In this document: positions 1 through 7,240 of the stretch, piece after piece
How the letters are laid out: the number at the start of each line of letters is the position of its first letter
Position numbering within the stretch: the first letter of the stretch is position 1
Origin: Pseudomonas arsenicoxydans
GTDB lineage: Bacteria; Pseudomonadota; Gammaproteobacteria; Pseudomonadales; Pseudomonadaceae
Assembly: GCF_006438915.1 (NCBI RefSeq)
Contig: NZ_RCZE01000013.1
Span: 62,001-126,000 of the forward strand
Reading direction: 5' to 3'
DNA: 64,000 bases
The notes under the pieces: generated by a model
What the model saw: the letters and a program-made list of their open reading frames with translations, nothing else
Told to the model about the DNA's origin: nothing
The model's database searches: none
Translations under genes and position numbers: made by a program

Positions 1-1
1 G

Positions 2-676
2 TTGCGGCTGCTCGTGCCTCTGGACAATGCGCTGGTCGCGGTGATGCGCTCGGGACGGGTGCCACGTTTGCTGATTGATTTCGACTCAAAGGGTGGCGCC
101 GCCGAACACGAAGAGCTGGCGGATTACAGCGCCGGCATGTACCTGCTCGATCCCTTTTATCAGGCGGCTTGCGCCGGCATCGCCGAGGGCCTGCACAGCC
201 TCGAATCGGTAGCGCCCGACCAGTTCCAGCAGAGCGAGTACTACCTGAGCTACTTCCGCTCGGTGGTGGGCGCAGACGAGTTGCAGTTCATGGTCAATGT
301 CGATGGCGCGGTGCTGGGGTTGTCGCTAGGACGTTCGACGCGATTCAGCCTCGAAGAGCAGGGCCGTCTGCTTTGCGTGCGCGACTGGGTGCTGTCTGCG
401 ATGCGCCGTCATCTGCAACTGATGCCGCCTGAAGGCGCGACCGCCGAACCGGTGGCTGGCGATCTCGCGACGTTGCTGGACCGCTTCGACGCACGCTTGT
501 CGGTACGGGAAATCGAAACGGCCAGGCTGATCCTTCAGGGTTTCTCCAGCAAAGCCATCGCCCAGCACATGGGCATCTCACCGGAAACGGTGAAAGTGCA
601 TCGGCGCAATGTCTATCACAAGCTCAATGTGACCGGGCATGGGGAGTTGTTTGCGTTGGTGTTGCAGCCGCGTTGA
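2..676 (+). CDS. LuxR-type transcriptional regulator, 5' end cut by window edge
   Basis: The reading frame is open from the first bases of the window, so the true start probably lies upstream. The visible 224 residues end in a LuxR/FixJ-type helix-turn-helix (about residues 160-215, with SVREIETARLILQGFSSK and ISPETVKVHRRNVYHKL). The N-terminal part shows no phosphoacceptor receiver motif and no quorum-sensing domain I can name, so it is more likely a stand-alone LuxR-HTH protein than a response regulator. It ends just before a REP pair and converges with the methyltransferase gene. Target genes are unknown. Confidence 0.8.
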   Translation: MRLLVPLDNALVAVMRSGRVPRLLIDFDSKGGAAEHEELADYSAGMYLLDPFYQAACAGIAEGLHSLESVAPDQFQQSEYYLSYFRSVVGADELQFMVNVDGAVLGLSLGRSTRFSLEEQGRLLCVRDWVLSAMRRHLQLMPPEGATAEPVAGDLATLLDRFDARLSVREIETARLILQGFSSKAIAQHMGISPETVKVHRRNVYHKLNVTGHGELFALVLQPR

Positions 677-711
677 TTGGGTACATCTGACAGAGATTGG
701 CCGACTGTAGA

Positions 712-803
712 CCCTCTTCGCGAGCAAGCCCGCTCCCACATTCGACCGAGTTCTCATATGAGAGTGGGGTCGAATGTGGGAGCGGGCTTGCTCGCGAAGG
801 GTG
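712..803. repeat. REP pair, family A (inverted)
   Basis: Two inverted copies of a core like CTTCGCGAGCAAGCCCGCTC, each followed by CCACA, face each other around a short spacer. The pair lies between two convergent genes, where it could also act as a terminator or mRNA-stabilising hairpin. Confidence 0.9.
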
Positions 804-813
804 CGACTCGGTT

Positions 814-1749
814 TTACTGCCTGAACACCAATGCCTTCAACCCGCACTCAACATCCGCATCCGGAAACTCCGGTGGATTCTCCAGCCGCTGTTCAAAACG
901 CAGGCTCGGTGCTTCACGCATGACGCCATCAATGAGGAAGTCAGACCCAAACGCCGGGTCATTCATGCAGGCCAGCACCGTGCCCTCAGGGCTGAGCAGT
1001 TCCGGCAAGCGGCGCAACACGCGCTGGTAATCCTTGGTCAGCAAAAAACTGCCTTTCTGAAAGGACGGCGGGTCGATGATCACCAGGTCATAAGGCCCCT
1101 TGCCAATCACCTTGCCCCAGGACTTGAACAGGTCATGGCCAAGAAAACTGACCTGACTCAAATCGTGCCCGTTGAGCCGGTGATTGTCGCGTCCACGGCT
1201 CAGGGCCGGGCTGGACATGTCGAGATTGACCACGTGCTCGGCGCCACCCTCGATGGCGGCGACCGAAAAACCGCAGGTGTAGGCAAACAGGTTCAATACG
1301 CGCTTGTCCTGGGCATTGGCCCGTACCCAGTCACGGCCGTAGCGCATGTCGAGGAACAGCCCGGTGTTCTGTTTACGGCCCAGGTCCACGCGATAACGCA
1401 AGCCGCCCTCGGTGATGGTCATCTCGTCGATCACCTCGCCCAGCAGCCACTCGGTGGTGCTTTGCAGCAAGTAGCGATGTTGCAGCAGCAAGGTGTGCGC
1501 GCCGGATTGTGCCCACTCGGGTGACTGGGTGATCTGCATCAGCAGTCGTTTCAAATCTTCCAGCTGCGCCGCTTCCGGCTCTTTGAACAGCGCGACCAGC
1601 ACCACGCCCTGCAACCAGTCAACGGTCAACTGCTCCAGCCCCGGCCAGCAGCGGCCACGGCCGTGGAACAGCCGGCGGGTTTCTGCGGGGGCCGCTGCCA
1701 GGGCCGTCAGCAGGTGGGCGTGGAGGGTGGCAAGTGCGTCTGAGTTCAT
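814..1749 (-). CDS. RlmI/RlmK-like class I SAM-dependent methyltransferase
   Basis: A 311-residue protein with a Rossmann methyltransferase core. Motif I is at residues 150-165 (VLNLFAYTCGFSVAA), an acidic motif II follows (VVNLDMS), and the catalytic-type motif IIDPPSF is at 224-230. This combination is typical of the RlmI/RlmK-type rRNA methyltransferase-like family, which acts on cytosine or guanine in RNA. No N-terminal PUA domain of full-length RlmI is evident, so it is the shorter Pseudomonas form and its substrate is uncertain. The start is the ATG at 1749. It is transcribed divergently from the cytochrome b gene. Confidence 0.8.
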   Translation of the reverse strand: MNSDALATLHAHLLTALAAAPAETRRLFHGRGRCWPGLEQLTVDWLQGVVLVALFKEPEAAQLEDLKRLLMQITQSPEWAQSGAHTLLLQHRYLLQSTTEWLLGEVIDEMTITEGGLRYRVDLGRKQNTGLFLDMRYGRDWVRANAQDKRVLNLFAYTCGFSVAAIEGGAEHVVNLDMSSPALSRGRDNHRLNGHDLSQVSFLGHDLFKSWGKVIGKGPYDLVIIDPPSFQKGSFLLTKDYQRVLRRLPELLSPEGTVLACMNDPAFGSDFLIDGVMREAPSLRFEQRLENPPEFPDADVECGLKALVFRQ

Positions 1750-1829
1750 CGGGCGGGGTCGGCAATTTGAGGGGGCGGCATTTTAACCACAATTGCAGGG
1801 CAAGGCGTGTTGCAACGCGTCGGGAGTTA

Positions 1830-1854
1830 TCACGTTTAATTTAACTTTACGTGA
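1830..1854. promoter_or_regulatory. Inverted repeat TCACGT-N13-ACGTGA, candidate operator
   Basis: Perfect 6-base arms flank an AT-rich spacer in the divergent gap between the methyltransferase and the cytochrome b gene, about 60-85 bases upstream of the latter. The position suits a repressor or activator site, but no regulator is known for it. Confidence 0.35.
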
Positions 1855-1870
1855 GGATTTGGCGATCAAT

Positions 1871-1912
1871 CGGCTCCCATACTCGGCTCCAACGATCAAC
1901 TGCAGGGAGCCG
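1871..1912 (+). promoter_or_regulatory. Hairpin covering the ribosome binding site of the cytochrome b gene
   Basis: GGAGCCG at 906-912 of this kilobase (1906-1912), which includes the Shine-Dalgarno AGGGAG, is complementary to two upstream copies of CGGCTCC (1871-1877 and 1884-1890). Either copy could hide the ribosome binding site, giving two alternative stems just before the ATG at 1916. Confidence 0.4.
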
Positions 1913-1915
1913 GAC

Positions 1916-2536
1916 ATGTCGCAGCTATCTGCTTCACCCACTGTCAATAGCCATCCTCGCTGGTTACGGCTGACCCATTGGCTGAACGCCCTGGCCGTGC
2001 TGGTCATGGTCACCAGCGGTTGGCGTATCTATAACGCCTCGCCGATTTATGACTTCAGCTTTCCCAAATCGATCACGCTGGGCGGCTGGCTCGGTGGCGC
2101 ATTGCAATGGCACTTCGCGGCGATGTGGTTTCTGGCCATCAATGGCCTGATTTATCTCGCCATCAATCTGTTCAGCGGTCGCCTGAAACGCCGTTTTCTG
2201 CCCGTCTCTCCCAAAGGTGTCCTGCATGACCTGTGGGCCGCATTGAAAGGGCGGTTGAGCCATGCCGACCTGAGTCATTACAACCAGGTGCAACGGGTGG
2301 CTTACCTGTTCGTGATGGTCGACATCACGCTGTTGGTGGTCTCCGGGCTGGTGCTTTGGAAGTCTGTCCAGTTTCCGCTGTTGCGTGAACTGCTGGCGGG
2401 CTACGAAGGCGCGCGACGGGTGCATTTCTTCGCCATGTCGTTGTTGGTGGCTTTCGTTGCGGTGCATCTGGTGATGGTGGCACTGGTTCCAAAAACGTTG
2501 TGGACGATGATCGTCGGTCGCAAGGAGCGGGTATGA
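1916..2536 (+). CDS. Cytochrome b/b6-domain (cytochrome b561-like) membrane protein
   Basis: The protein has 206 residues from the ATG at 1916, chosen because AGGGAG precedes it and the protein then begins in the usual way with a short cytosolic tail. About four membrane segments are visible. Candidate haem-ligand histidines lie in LTHWLN, QWHFAAMW, RVHFFAM and AVHLVMV, the pattern of di-haem cytochrome b561/hydrogenase-type b subunits. It overlaps the next gene by ATGA, so the pair is translationally coupled. It most likely passes electrons between the quinone pool and the periplasmic molybdoenzyme encoded next, in the way MsrQ serves MsrP, although it is a different family. Confidence 0.85.
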   Translation: MSQLSASPTVNSHPRWLRLTHWLNALAVLVMVTSGWRIYNASPIYDFSFPKSITLGGWLGGALQWHFAAMWFLAINGLIYLAINLFSGRLKRRFLPVSPKGVLHDLWAALKGRLSHADLSHYNQVQRVAYLFVMVDITLLVVSGLVLWKSVQFPLLRELLAGYEGARRVHFFAMSLLVAFVAVHLVMVALVPKTLWTMIVGRKERV

Positions 2537-3318
2537 AAAAGCGCATCGAAAGTACCGGGCTGGACGAGTCAGCGATCCTGGCGGACGCCCGAAAAATCCT
2601 CGCCCCGCAGATCCCTGGCCGCTCGCGTCGCGCGTTCCTGCTGCGCGGCCTGACCCTCGGCGGGGTGGCGATGTTGTCTGGCTGCAACCTGACCGACAAC
2701 GAAAGCGTCGACACCGCATTGTCGTCCATGTCGCGCTTCAACGATCGGGTGCAAGGCTGGCTGTTCAATCCCAACGCCATGGCGCCGACCTATCCGGAAT
2801 CCATGATCACCCGGCCGTTTCCCTTCAATGCCTTCTACGGCATTGACGAAGCACCGACGGTGGAGGAGGAGAGCTATCGGCTGGAAGTGACCGGCATGGT
2901 TGGTGATAAACACAGTTGGCGGCTCGAAGAACTGCGCGCCATGGCACAAACCGAACAGATCACCCGGCACATTTGCGTCGAAGGCTGGAGTGCCATCGGA
3001 CGTTGGGGAGGCGTCCGGTTCAGCGACTTCCTGAAGCGCGTCGGCGCCGACACCGATGCCAAATACGTCGGTTTCAAATGTGCAGACGATTACTACACCA
3101 GCATCGACATGGCCACCGCGCTGCATGCGCAAACCTTGCTGACGCTGACCTATGACGGCGCAGTGCTGCCTCGCCAGTACGGCTTCCCCATGAAGCTGCG
3201 CATGCCCACCAAGCTGGGCTACAAAAACCCCAAACACATTCAGGCGATTTTCGTCAGCAATACCTACAGCGGTGGCTACTGGGAAGACCAGGGTTACAAC
3301 TGGTTCGGTGGCAGCTGA
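2533..3318 (+). CDS. Sulfite oxidase/MsrP-like molybdopterin-dependent oxidoreductase
   Basis: This is a 261-residue protein beginning at the ATG that overlaps the upstream stop codon. The N-terminus carries a twin-arginine signal (RSRRAFLLRG, residues 30-39) followed by a hydrophobic stretch and a lipobox-like LSGC ending at Cys51, so a Tat-exported, possibly lipid-anchored periplasmic enzyme is expected. The Mo-ligand cysteine of the family is in HICVEGWS (Cys148), followed by GGVRFSDFL. The C-terminal part (KLGYKNPKHI) is typical of the oxidoreductase molybdopterin-binding domain. The substrate is unknown; a sulfoxide or methionine sulfoxide reductase role is plausible given the Met-rich protein encoded just downstream. 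Confidence 0.85.
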   Translation: MKKRIESTGLDESAILADARKILAPQIPGRSRRAFLLRGLTLGGVAMLSGCNLTDNESVDTALSSMSRFNDRVQGWLFNPNAMAPTYPESMITRPFPFNAFYGIDEAPTVEEESYRLEVTGMVGDKHSWRLEELRAMAQTEQITRHICVEGWSAIGRWGGVRFSDFLKRVGADTDAKYVGFKCADDYYTSIDMATALHAQTLLTLTYDGAVLPRQYGFPMKLRMPTKLGYKNPKHIQAIFVSNTYSGGYWEDQGYNWFGGS

Positions 3319-3364
3319 CAAGCAACTTCACCCGTCCGCAACCTGAGCTTCAAGGAGTTACATC

Positions 3365-3664
3365 ATGAAAAAGTTAGCGACCGCCGTACTGTCCATGTGC
3401 ATCGCACTGGGTGCCGCCAGTGTTTTTGCTGCCGATACCACCAGCAGCGACACCATGAGTAACGACTCGATGTCCAAGGACGCCATGTCCAAGGACACGA
3501 TGAAAAAAGACACGACCATGAAGAAAGATTCCATGGCCAAGGACACCATGAAGAAAGACACCATGTCCAAAGATGCAATGTCCAAGGACACCATGAAGAA
3601 AGATGCCATGACCAAGGACAGCATGAGCAAAGACACGATGAAAAAAGACGCCATGTCGCAGTAA
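3365..3664 (+). CDS. Exported pentapeptide MXKDX-repeat protein
   Basis: The protein has 99 residues with a signal peptide (MKKLATAVLSMCIALGAASVFA). The rest is a low-complexity chain of Met-x-Lys-Asp-x units (KDAMSKDTMKKD and variants), which fits the small family called pentapeptide MXKDX repeat protein. The periplasmic chain contains roughly one Met in five residues and is highly charged. A good ribosome site (AAGGAG) precedes the ATG. Its place 46 bases after the molybdoenzyme suggests co-transcription; metal binding or methionine-oxidant scavenging are guesses. Confidence 0.85.
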   Translation: MKKLATAVLSMCIALGAASVFAADTTSSDTMSNDSMSKDAMSKDTMKKDTTMKKDSMAKDTMKKDTMSKDAMSKDTMKKDAMTKDSMSKDTMKKDAMSQ

Positions 3665-3683
3665 GCCCAAACAATACAATCTA

Positions 3684-3775
3684 CTGTGGGAGCGAGCCTG
3701 CTCGCGATAGCGGTCTACCAGTCAATATTGATATCGACTGTTATAACGCTATCGCGAGCAGGCTCACTCCCACAG
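3684..3775. repeat. REP pair, family A variant
   Basis: Inverted copies of TGTGGGAGCGAGCCTGCTCG and its complement flank a 30-base spacer directly after the MXKDX gene. It may also serve as that transcript's 3' end. Confidence 0.9.
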
Positions 3776-4028
3776 GTTTTTTGGGGGTATGACTTGAACT
3801 CATGCCCTCATGACTTTTAATGGTTACAGCCCCGCAAACCCCCGGTGTTAAAAAATCGCAAACCAGCTCATCAACAACAAAAAAGAGCGTTTGCAACCAT
3901 GACTCATCATCACTGCCGCGTCTTCGCCAGCGACCTGCTGCGCTCTTCGAACCCCGACATTTGCCACGCCAGGCCCGCTGCCTGCGTGCGTTTCTGATCA
4001 ACCTCAACTCCCTGAAGAGTAACGACTC
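3776..4028 (+). promoter_or_regulatory. Leader region before the fae-like gene
   Basis: About 250 bases without a convincing gene. A 32-codon ORF from ATG 3898 (beginning MTHHHCRVFASDLL, three Cys, ending at the TGA near 3996) could be a leader peptide, but its ribosome site is weak. No clear sigma-70 or sigma-54 promoter was identified by eye. Confidence 0.25.
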
Positions 4029-4541
4029 ATGAAAGAACTCGACCTGTACATCGGTGAAGGTTTCGAAGGCCCGGGCGTGAATGCCGCGCACATCAATATT
4101 CTGATCGGCCCGCGCAACGGCCCGGCCGGCCAGGCATTTGCCAACAGCCTGGCGTCGCCAAGCCAGGGTCACTGCCCATTCATGGTGATTGCGCAGCCGA
4201 ACATTCCGGTCAAGCCAATGACCCTTTACGTCAACAAAGCCGCGATCAGCAGCGACCTGCACGGCAATGCCACCTGGGGTGCGTCGCAGGCCGGTATTGC
4301 CAAGGCTGTACTCGAAGCGCTGCTGGACGGCACCTTGCCGCCGGAAGCCGAAGACGAGTGGGCCATCGTCACCGCCAACTGGGTCAATCCGGCCTGCGAT
4401 GACCTCGATGCGGTCTACCTGAACAACTACAACGCCTGCCGCACGGCGATCCGTGCCGCGCTGACCGGCAAACCGGAAACCGCGCAACTGGCGGATGTGG
4501 TCAATCACATCAGCAACCCTTTCTACACACCAAAAGCCTGA
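4029..4541 (+). CDS. fae: Formaldehyde-activating enzyme (Fae) family protein
   Basis: A 170-residue protein matching the Fae family over its whole length, with the conserved GEGFEGPGVNAAHINILIGP opening (His21 corresponds to the catalytic histidine region) and the NAVYL-like and NP-rich C-terminal part. Classical Fae condenses formaldehyde with tetrahydromethanopterin in methylotrophs. No methanopterin genes are visible here, so this homologue may act on formaldehyde in another way or on another small aldehyde. It is the first gene of an apparent operon: the aldo/keto reductase follows after 10 bases and two more genes after that. Confidence 0.85.
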   Translation: MKELDLYIGEGFEGPGVNAAHINILIGPRNGPAGQAFANSLASPSQGHCPFMVIAQPNIPVKPMTLYVNKAAISSDLHGNATWGASQAGIAKAVLEALLDGTLPPEAEDEWAIVTANWVNPACDDLDAVYLNNYNACRTAIRAALTGKPETAQLADVVNHISNPFYTPKA

Positions 4542-4551
4542 GGTCCGCGCC

Positions 4552-5586
4552 ATGCAATACATTCGTTTGGGCAACTCCGGCCTGCAAGTCTCCCGCCTGT
4601 GCCTGGGCACCATGAACATGGGCACCCCGGACTGGAAACCGTGGATCTTCGACGAGAAGAAAAGCGAACCAATCGTCGCGCACGCCCTGGACAACGGCGT
4701 GAACTTCATCGACCTCGCGGACTTCTATTCCGCAGGTACAGGCGAAGAAGTGGTAGGGCGCATCGTCAAGCGCCTGGCCCGTCGCGAAGACCTGGTCATC
4801 ACCACCAAAGTCGGTTACGGCACCCGCAATGGCATCAACGCCAGCGGCCATTCGCGCAAGCACATCATGGACAGCATCGACGCCTCGCTGAAACGCCTGA
4901 ACATGGATTACGTCGATGTGTTCATGCTGCATTACTTCGATGTGAACACCCCGGTCGAAGAAACCATGAGCGCCATGAACGACATCGTGCGTTCCGGCAA
5001 GGCGCGCTACATCGGCGTCTCGACCATGCTCACCGGGCAGTTGGCGAAGATACTCATGGCTTGCGAGCGCAACGGTTGGGTCAAGCCGATCAACATGCAG
5101 CTGCAACTGAACTGCGCCTACCGCGAAGAAGAGCGCGAGATGATTCCGTTTTGCCGCGACCAAGGCCTCGGCGTCTCGGTGTTCAGCCCGCTGGCCCGTG
5201 GCTTGCTGACCGGCGACGTACAGTCGACCCGTAACCAGACTGACTTCTTCACCCAGCAGATGTACAGCGACGAAGCCTCGTTCGAAATTGCCCATTCGGT
5301 GCAACGCGTGGCCCGTGCTCGCGGTGTGTCCAACGCGCAAATCGCCCAGGCCTGGGTGGCCAACCATCCAGGCGTGGATTGCATGCTGGTGGGCGCAGAT
5401 ACCACCGAACAGTTCGACAGCGCGCTCGCCGCGCTCGATACCAGACTCGACGCAGAAGAACTGCACGAACTCGAACGCAATTACACCCCGTGCGACGTAA
5501 TCAACGATTACACCGCCGGCAAACGCATCTTGCGTTCGGCCCGTCCGGGTCTGGAACGCTTCACCCTGACTGAGGCTGTGGCATGA
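4552..5586 (+). CDS. Aldo/keto reductase
   Basis: The protein has 344 residues from the ATG at 4552. It is a full-length AKR barrel with the catalytic tetrad recognisable as Asp (FIDLADFY), Tyr in DFYSAGTG, Lys in ITTKVGYG and His in FMLHYFD, and with a C-terminal NADPH-binding region (LVGADTTEQFDSAL). It reduces an aldehyde or ketone, or runs in the reverse direction, using NADP(H). It overlaps the following dehydrogenase by ATGA, so the two are probably made in fixed ratio. The substrate is not evident from sequence. Confidence 0.9.
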   Translation: MQYIRLGNSGLQVSRLCLGTMNMGTPDWKPWIFDEKKSEPIVAHALDNGVNFIDLADFYSAGTGEEVVGRIVKRLARREDLVITTKVGYGTRNGINASGHSRKHIMDSIDASLKRLNMDYVDVFMLHYFDVNTPVEETMSAMNDIVRSGKARYIGVSTMLTGQLAKILMACERNGWVKPINMQLQLNCAYREEEREMIPFCRDQGLGVSVFSPLARGLLTGDVQSTRNQTDFFTQQMYSDEASFEIAHSVQRVARARGVSNAQIAQAWVANHPGVDCMLVGADTTEQFDSALAALDTRLDAEELHELERNYTPCDVINDYTAGKRILRSARPGLERFTLTEAVA

Positions 5587-7016
5587 GCGAGCTGATTCGC
5601 ACGGGTAATTTCATCGACGGCCAATGGTCGTCCGGTGGCCCGACTTACCCGGTGTTCAACCCGGCCAACGGCGAGTTGATCATTGACGTACAAAAGGCTG
5701 GTGCCGAAGAAACCAAGCTGGCAATTGAAGCTGCCAACCGAGCATTACCGGCGTGGCGCAAGCTCACTGCCAAGGAGCGCAGCCAGAAGCTCAAGCGCTG
5801 GAGTGAGCTGATGCTGAGCAACCAGAAGGATCTGGCAACCTTGCTCAGTCGCGAACAAGGCAAGCCGTTGGCCGAAGCCATGGGCGAAGTGGTCTACGCC
5901 GCGAGTTTTCTGGAATGGTTTGCCGAAGAAGCCAAGCGCGCTTATGGCGATGTGATTCCGAGCCACAAGGCTGATGCGCGGATCATCGTGGTCAAGGAAG
6001 CCATCGGCGTGGTCGCCGCGATCACCCCGTGGAATTTTCCGCTGGCCATGGTCACGCGCAAGGTCGGTCCGGCATTGGCCGCCGGTTGCACGATGATTCT
6101 CAAGCCGTCGGAAGAGACGCCGCTGTCGGCCTTCGCCCTGGCGGTGCTGGCAGAGCAGGCCGGTATTCCGGCGGGTGTGTTCAACATCGTGTCTGGCGAT
6201 GCGGTGGCCATCGGTGGGGCGCTGCAAGCGTCGAGCATCGTGCGCAAACTGTCGTTCACCGGCTCCACACGCACCGGCAAATTGCTGATGCGTCAGGCGG
6301 CGGACACGCTGAAAAAGGTCTCGCTGGAACTGGGCGGCAACGCGCCGTTCATTGTCTTCGACGATGCCGACCTCGACGCGGCTGTCAAAGGCGCGATGGC
6401 CTCGAAATTCCGTAACACCGGGCAGACCTGCGTTTGTGTAAACCGCTTCTTCATTCAGGACGGCGTCTACGAAGCCTTCACCGGCAAACTTGCGGAAGCG
6501 GTTGCGGCGATGCGCGTCGGCAGTGCGCTGGACGGCGAAACCGAGCAAGGCCCGCTGATCAATGCGGCGGCGCTGGTCAAGGTCGAACTGCACGTCGGTG
6601 ATGCGCTGGAGAAGGGCGCCAAGCTGTTGTGTGGCGGCCGTCGTCATGCGCTCGGCGGCACGTTCTACGAGCCGACCATCCTCGCCGAAGCCAGTAGCGA
6701 GATGCTGATCGCCCAGGAAGAAACTTTCGGCCCGGTGGCGGCCTGCTTCCGCTTCAAGGACGAAGCTGAAGTGCTGCAAAAGGCCAACGACACGCCCTTC
6801 GGCTTGTCGGCTTACTTCTACAGCCGCGACATCGGCCGCGTCTGGCGCATGGCAGAAGGCCTGGAAGCCGGCATGGTCGGGATTAACGAAGGGATCATTT
6901 CCACGGAAGTGGCACCGTTCGGTGGCATCAAGGAGTCGGGCCTCGGTCGCGAGGGTTCGAAGTACGGTCTGGATGACTACCTGGAAATCAAATACCTGTT
7001 GATGGGCGGCCTCTAA
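5583..7016 (+). CDS. NAD(P)-dependent aldehyde dehydrogenase, succinate-semialdehyde dehydrogenase-like
   Basis: The protein has 477 residues, the normal length for the family. The Asn of ITPWNFPLAM, the coenzyme loop FTGSTRTGK, the glutamate motif LELGGNAPF and the catalytic Cys in GQTCVCVNR are all present. The overall pattern is closest to GabD-like succinate-semialdehyde dehydrogenases, but this group oxidises various aldehydes. Context with Fae, an aldo/keto reductase and a carrier suggests it oxidises an aldehyde product of an imported carbon source. The start ATG overlaps the upstream stop. Confidence 0.9.
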   Translation: MSELIRTGNFIDGQWSSGGPTYPVFNPANGELIIDVQKAGAEETKLAIEAANRALPAWRKLTAKERSQKLKRWSELMLSNQKDLATLLSREQGKPLAEAMGEVVYAASFLEWFAEEAKRAYGDVIPSHKADARIIVVKEAIGVVAAITPWNFPLAMVTRKVGPALAAGCTMILKPSEETPLSAFALAVLAEQAGIPAGVFNIVSGDAVAIGGALQASSIVRKLSFTGSTRTGKLLMRQAADTLKKVSLELGGNAPFIVFDDADLDAAVKGAMASKFRNTGQTCVCVNRFFIQDGVYEAFTGKLAEAVAAMRVGSALDGETEQGPLINAAALVKVELHVGDALEKGAKLLCGGRRHALGGTFYEPTILAEASSEMLIAQEETFGPVAACFRFKDEAEVLQKANDTPFGLSAYFYSRDIGRVWRMAEGLEAGMVGINEGIISTEVAPFGGIKESGLGREGSKYGLDDYLEIKYLLMGGL

Positions 7017-7030
7017 CCCCCACACAACCC

Positions 7031-7194
7031 CCTGTAGGAGCAAGGCTTTGTGGCGAGGGGGCTTGCCCCCGTTCGGCTGCGAAGCAGTCGTAAACCCAGA
7101 CGACTCGGTGGGCTTGAAAAGGCGCAGGGGACCGCTTCACGCCCCAACGGGGGCAAGCCCCCTCGCCACAAAGCCTTGCTCCTACAGGGATAGC
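7031..7194. repeat. REP-like pair, family B (long arms)
   Basis: Long inverted arms (TGTAGGAGCAAGGCTTTGTG, then GCGAGGGGGCTTGCCCCCG, and complements) enclose a core of about 75 bases. It sits between the aldehyde dehydrogenase and the MFS gene, the only sizeable gap within this cluster. Confidence 0.9.
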
Positions 7195-7240
7195 ACGATC
7201 GGTTTCATTTCTCCGTCAATAACAACAATTGGAGATTTAC

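Noticed and set aside
712..803. REP pairs considered as CRISPR-like repeats
   Set aside because: Units are palindromic inverted pairs at scattered gaps, with no regular direct repeat-spacer array and no cas genes.
2569..3321. Long open frame on the minus strand opposite the molybdoenzyme gene
   Set aside because: Codon mirror of a high-GC gene, rich in His/Gly/Gln with no domain; the plus-strand gene has clear Tat and Mo-ligand motifs.
3358..3679. Three long minus-strand frames opposite the MXKDX gene
   Set aside because: They arise from the repeated codons of the plus-strand gene; the plus frame has signal peptide and ribosome site.
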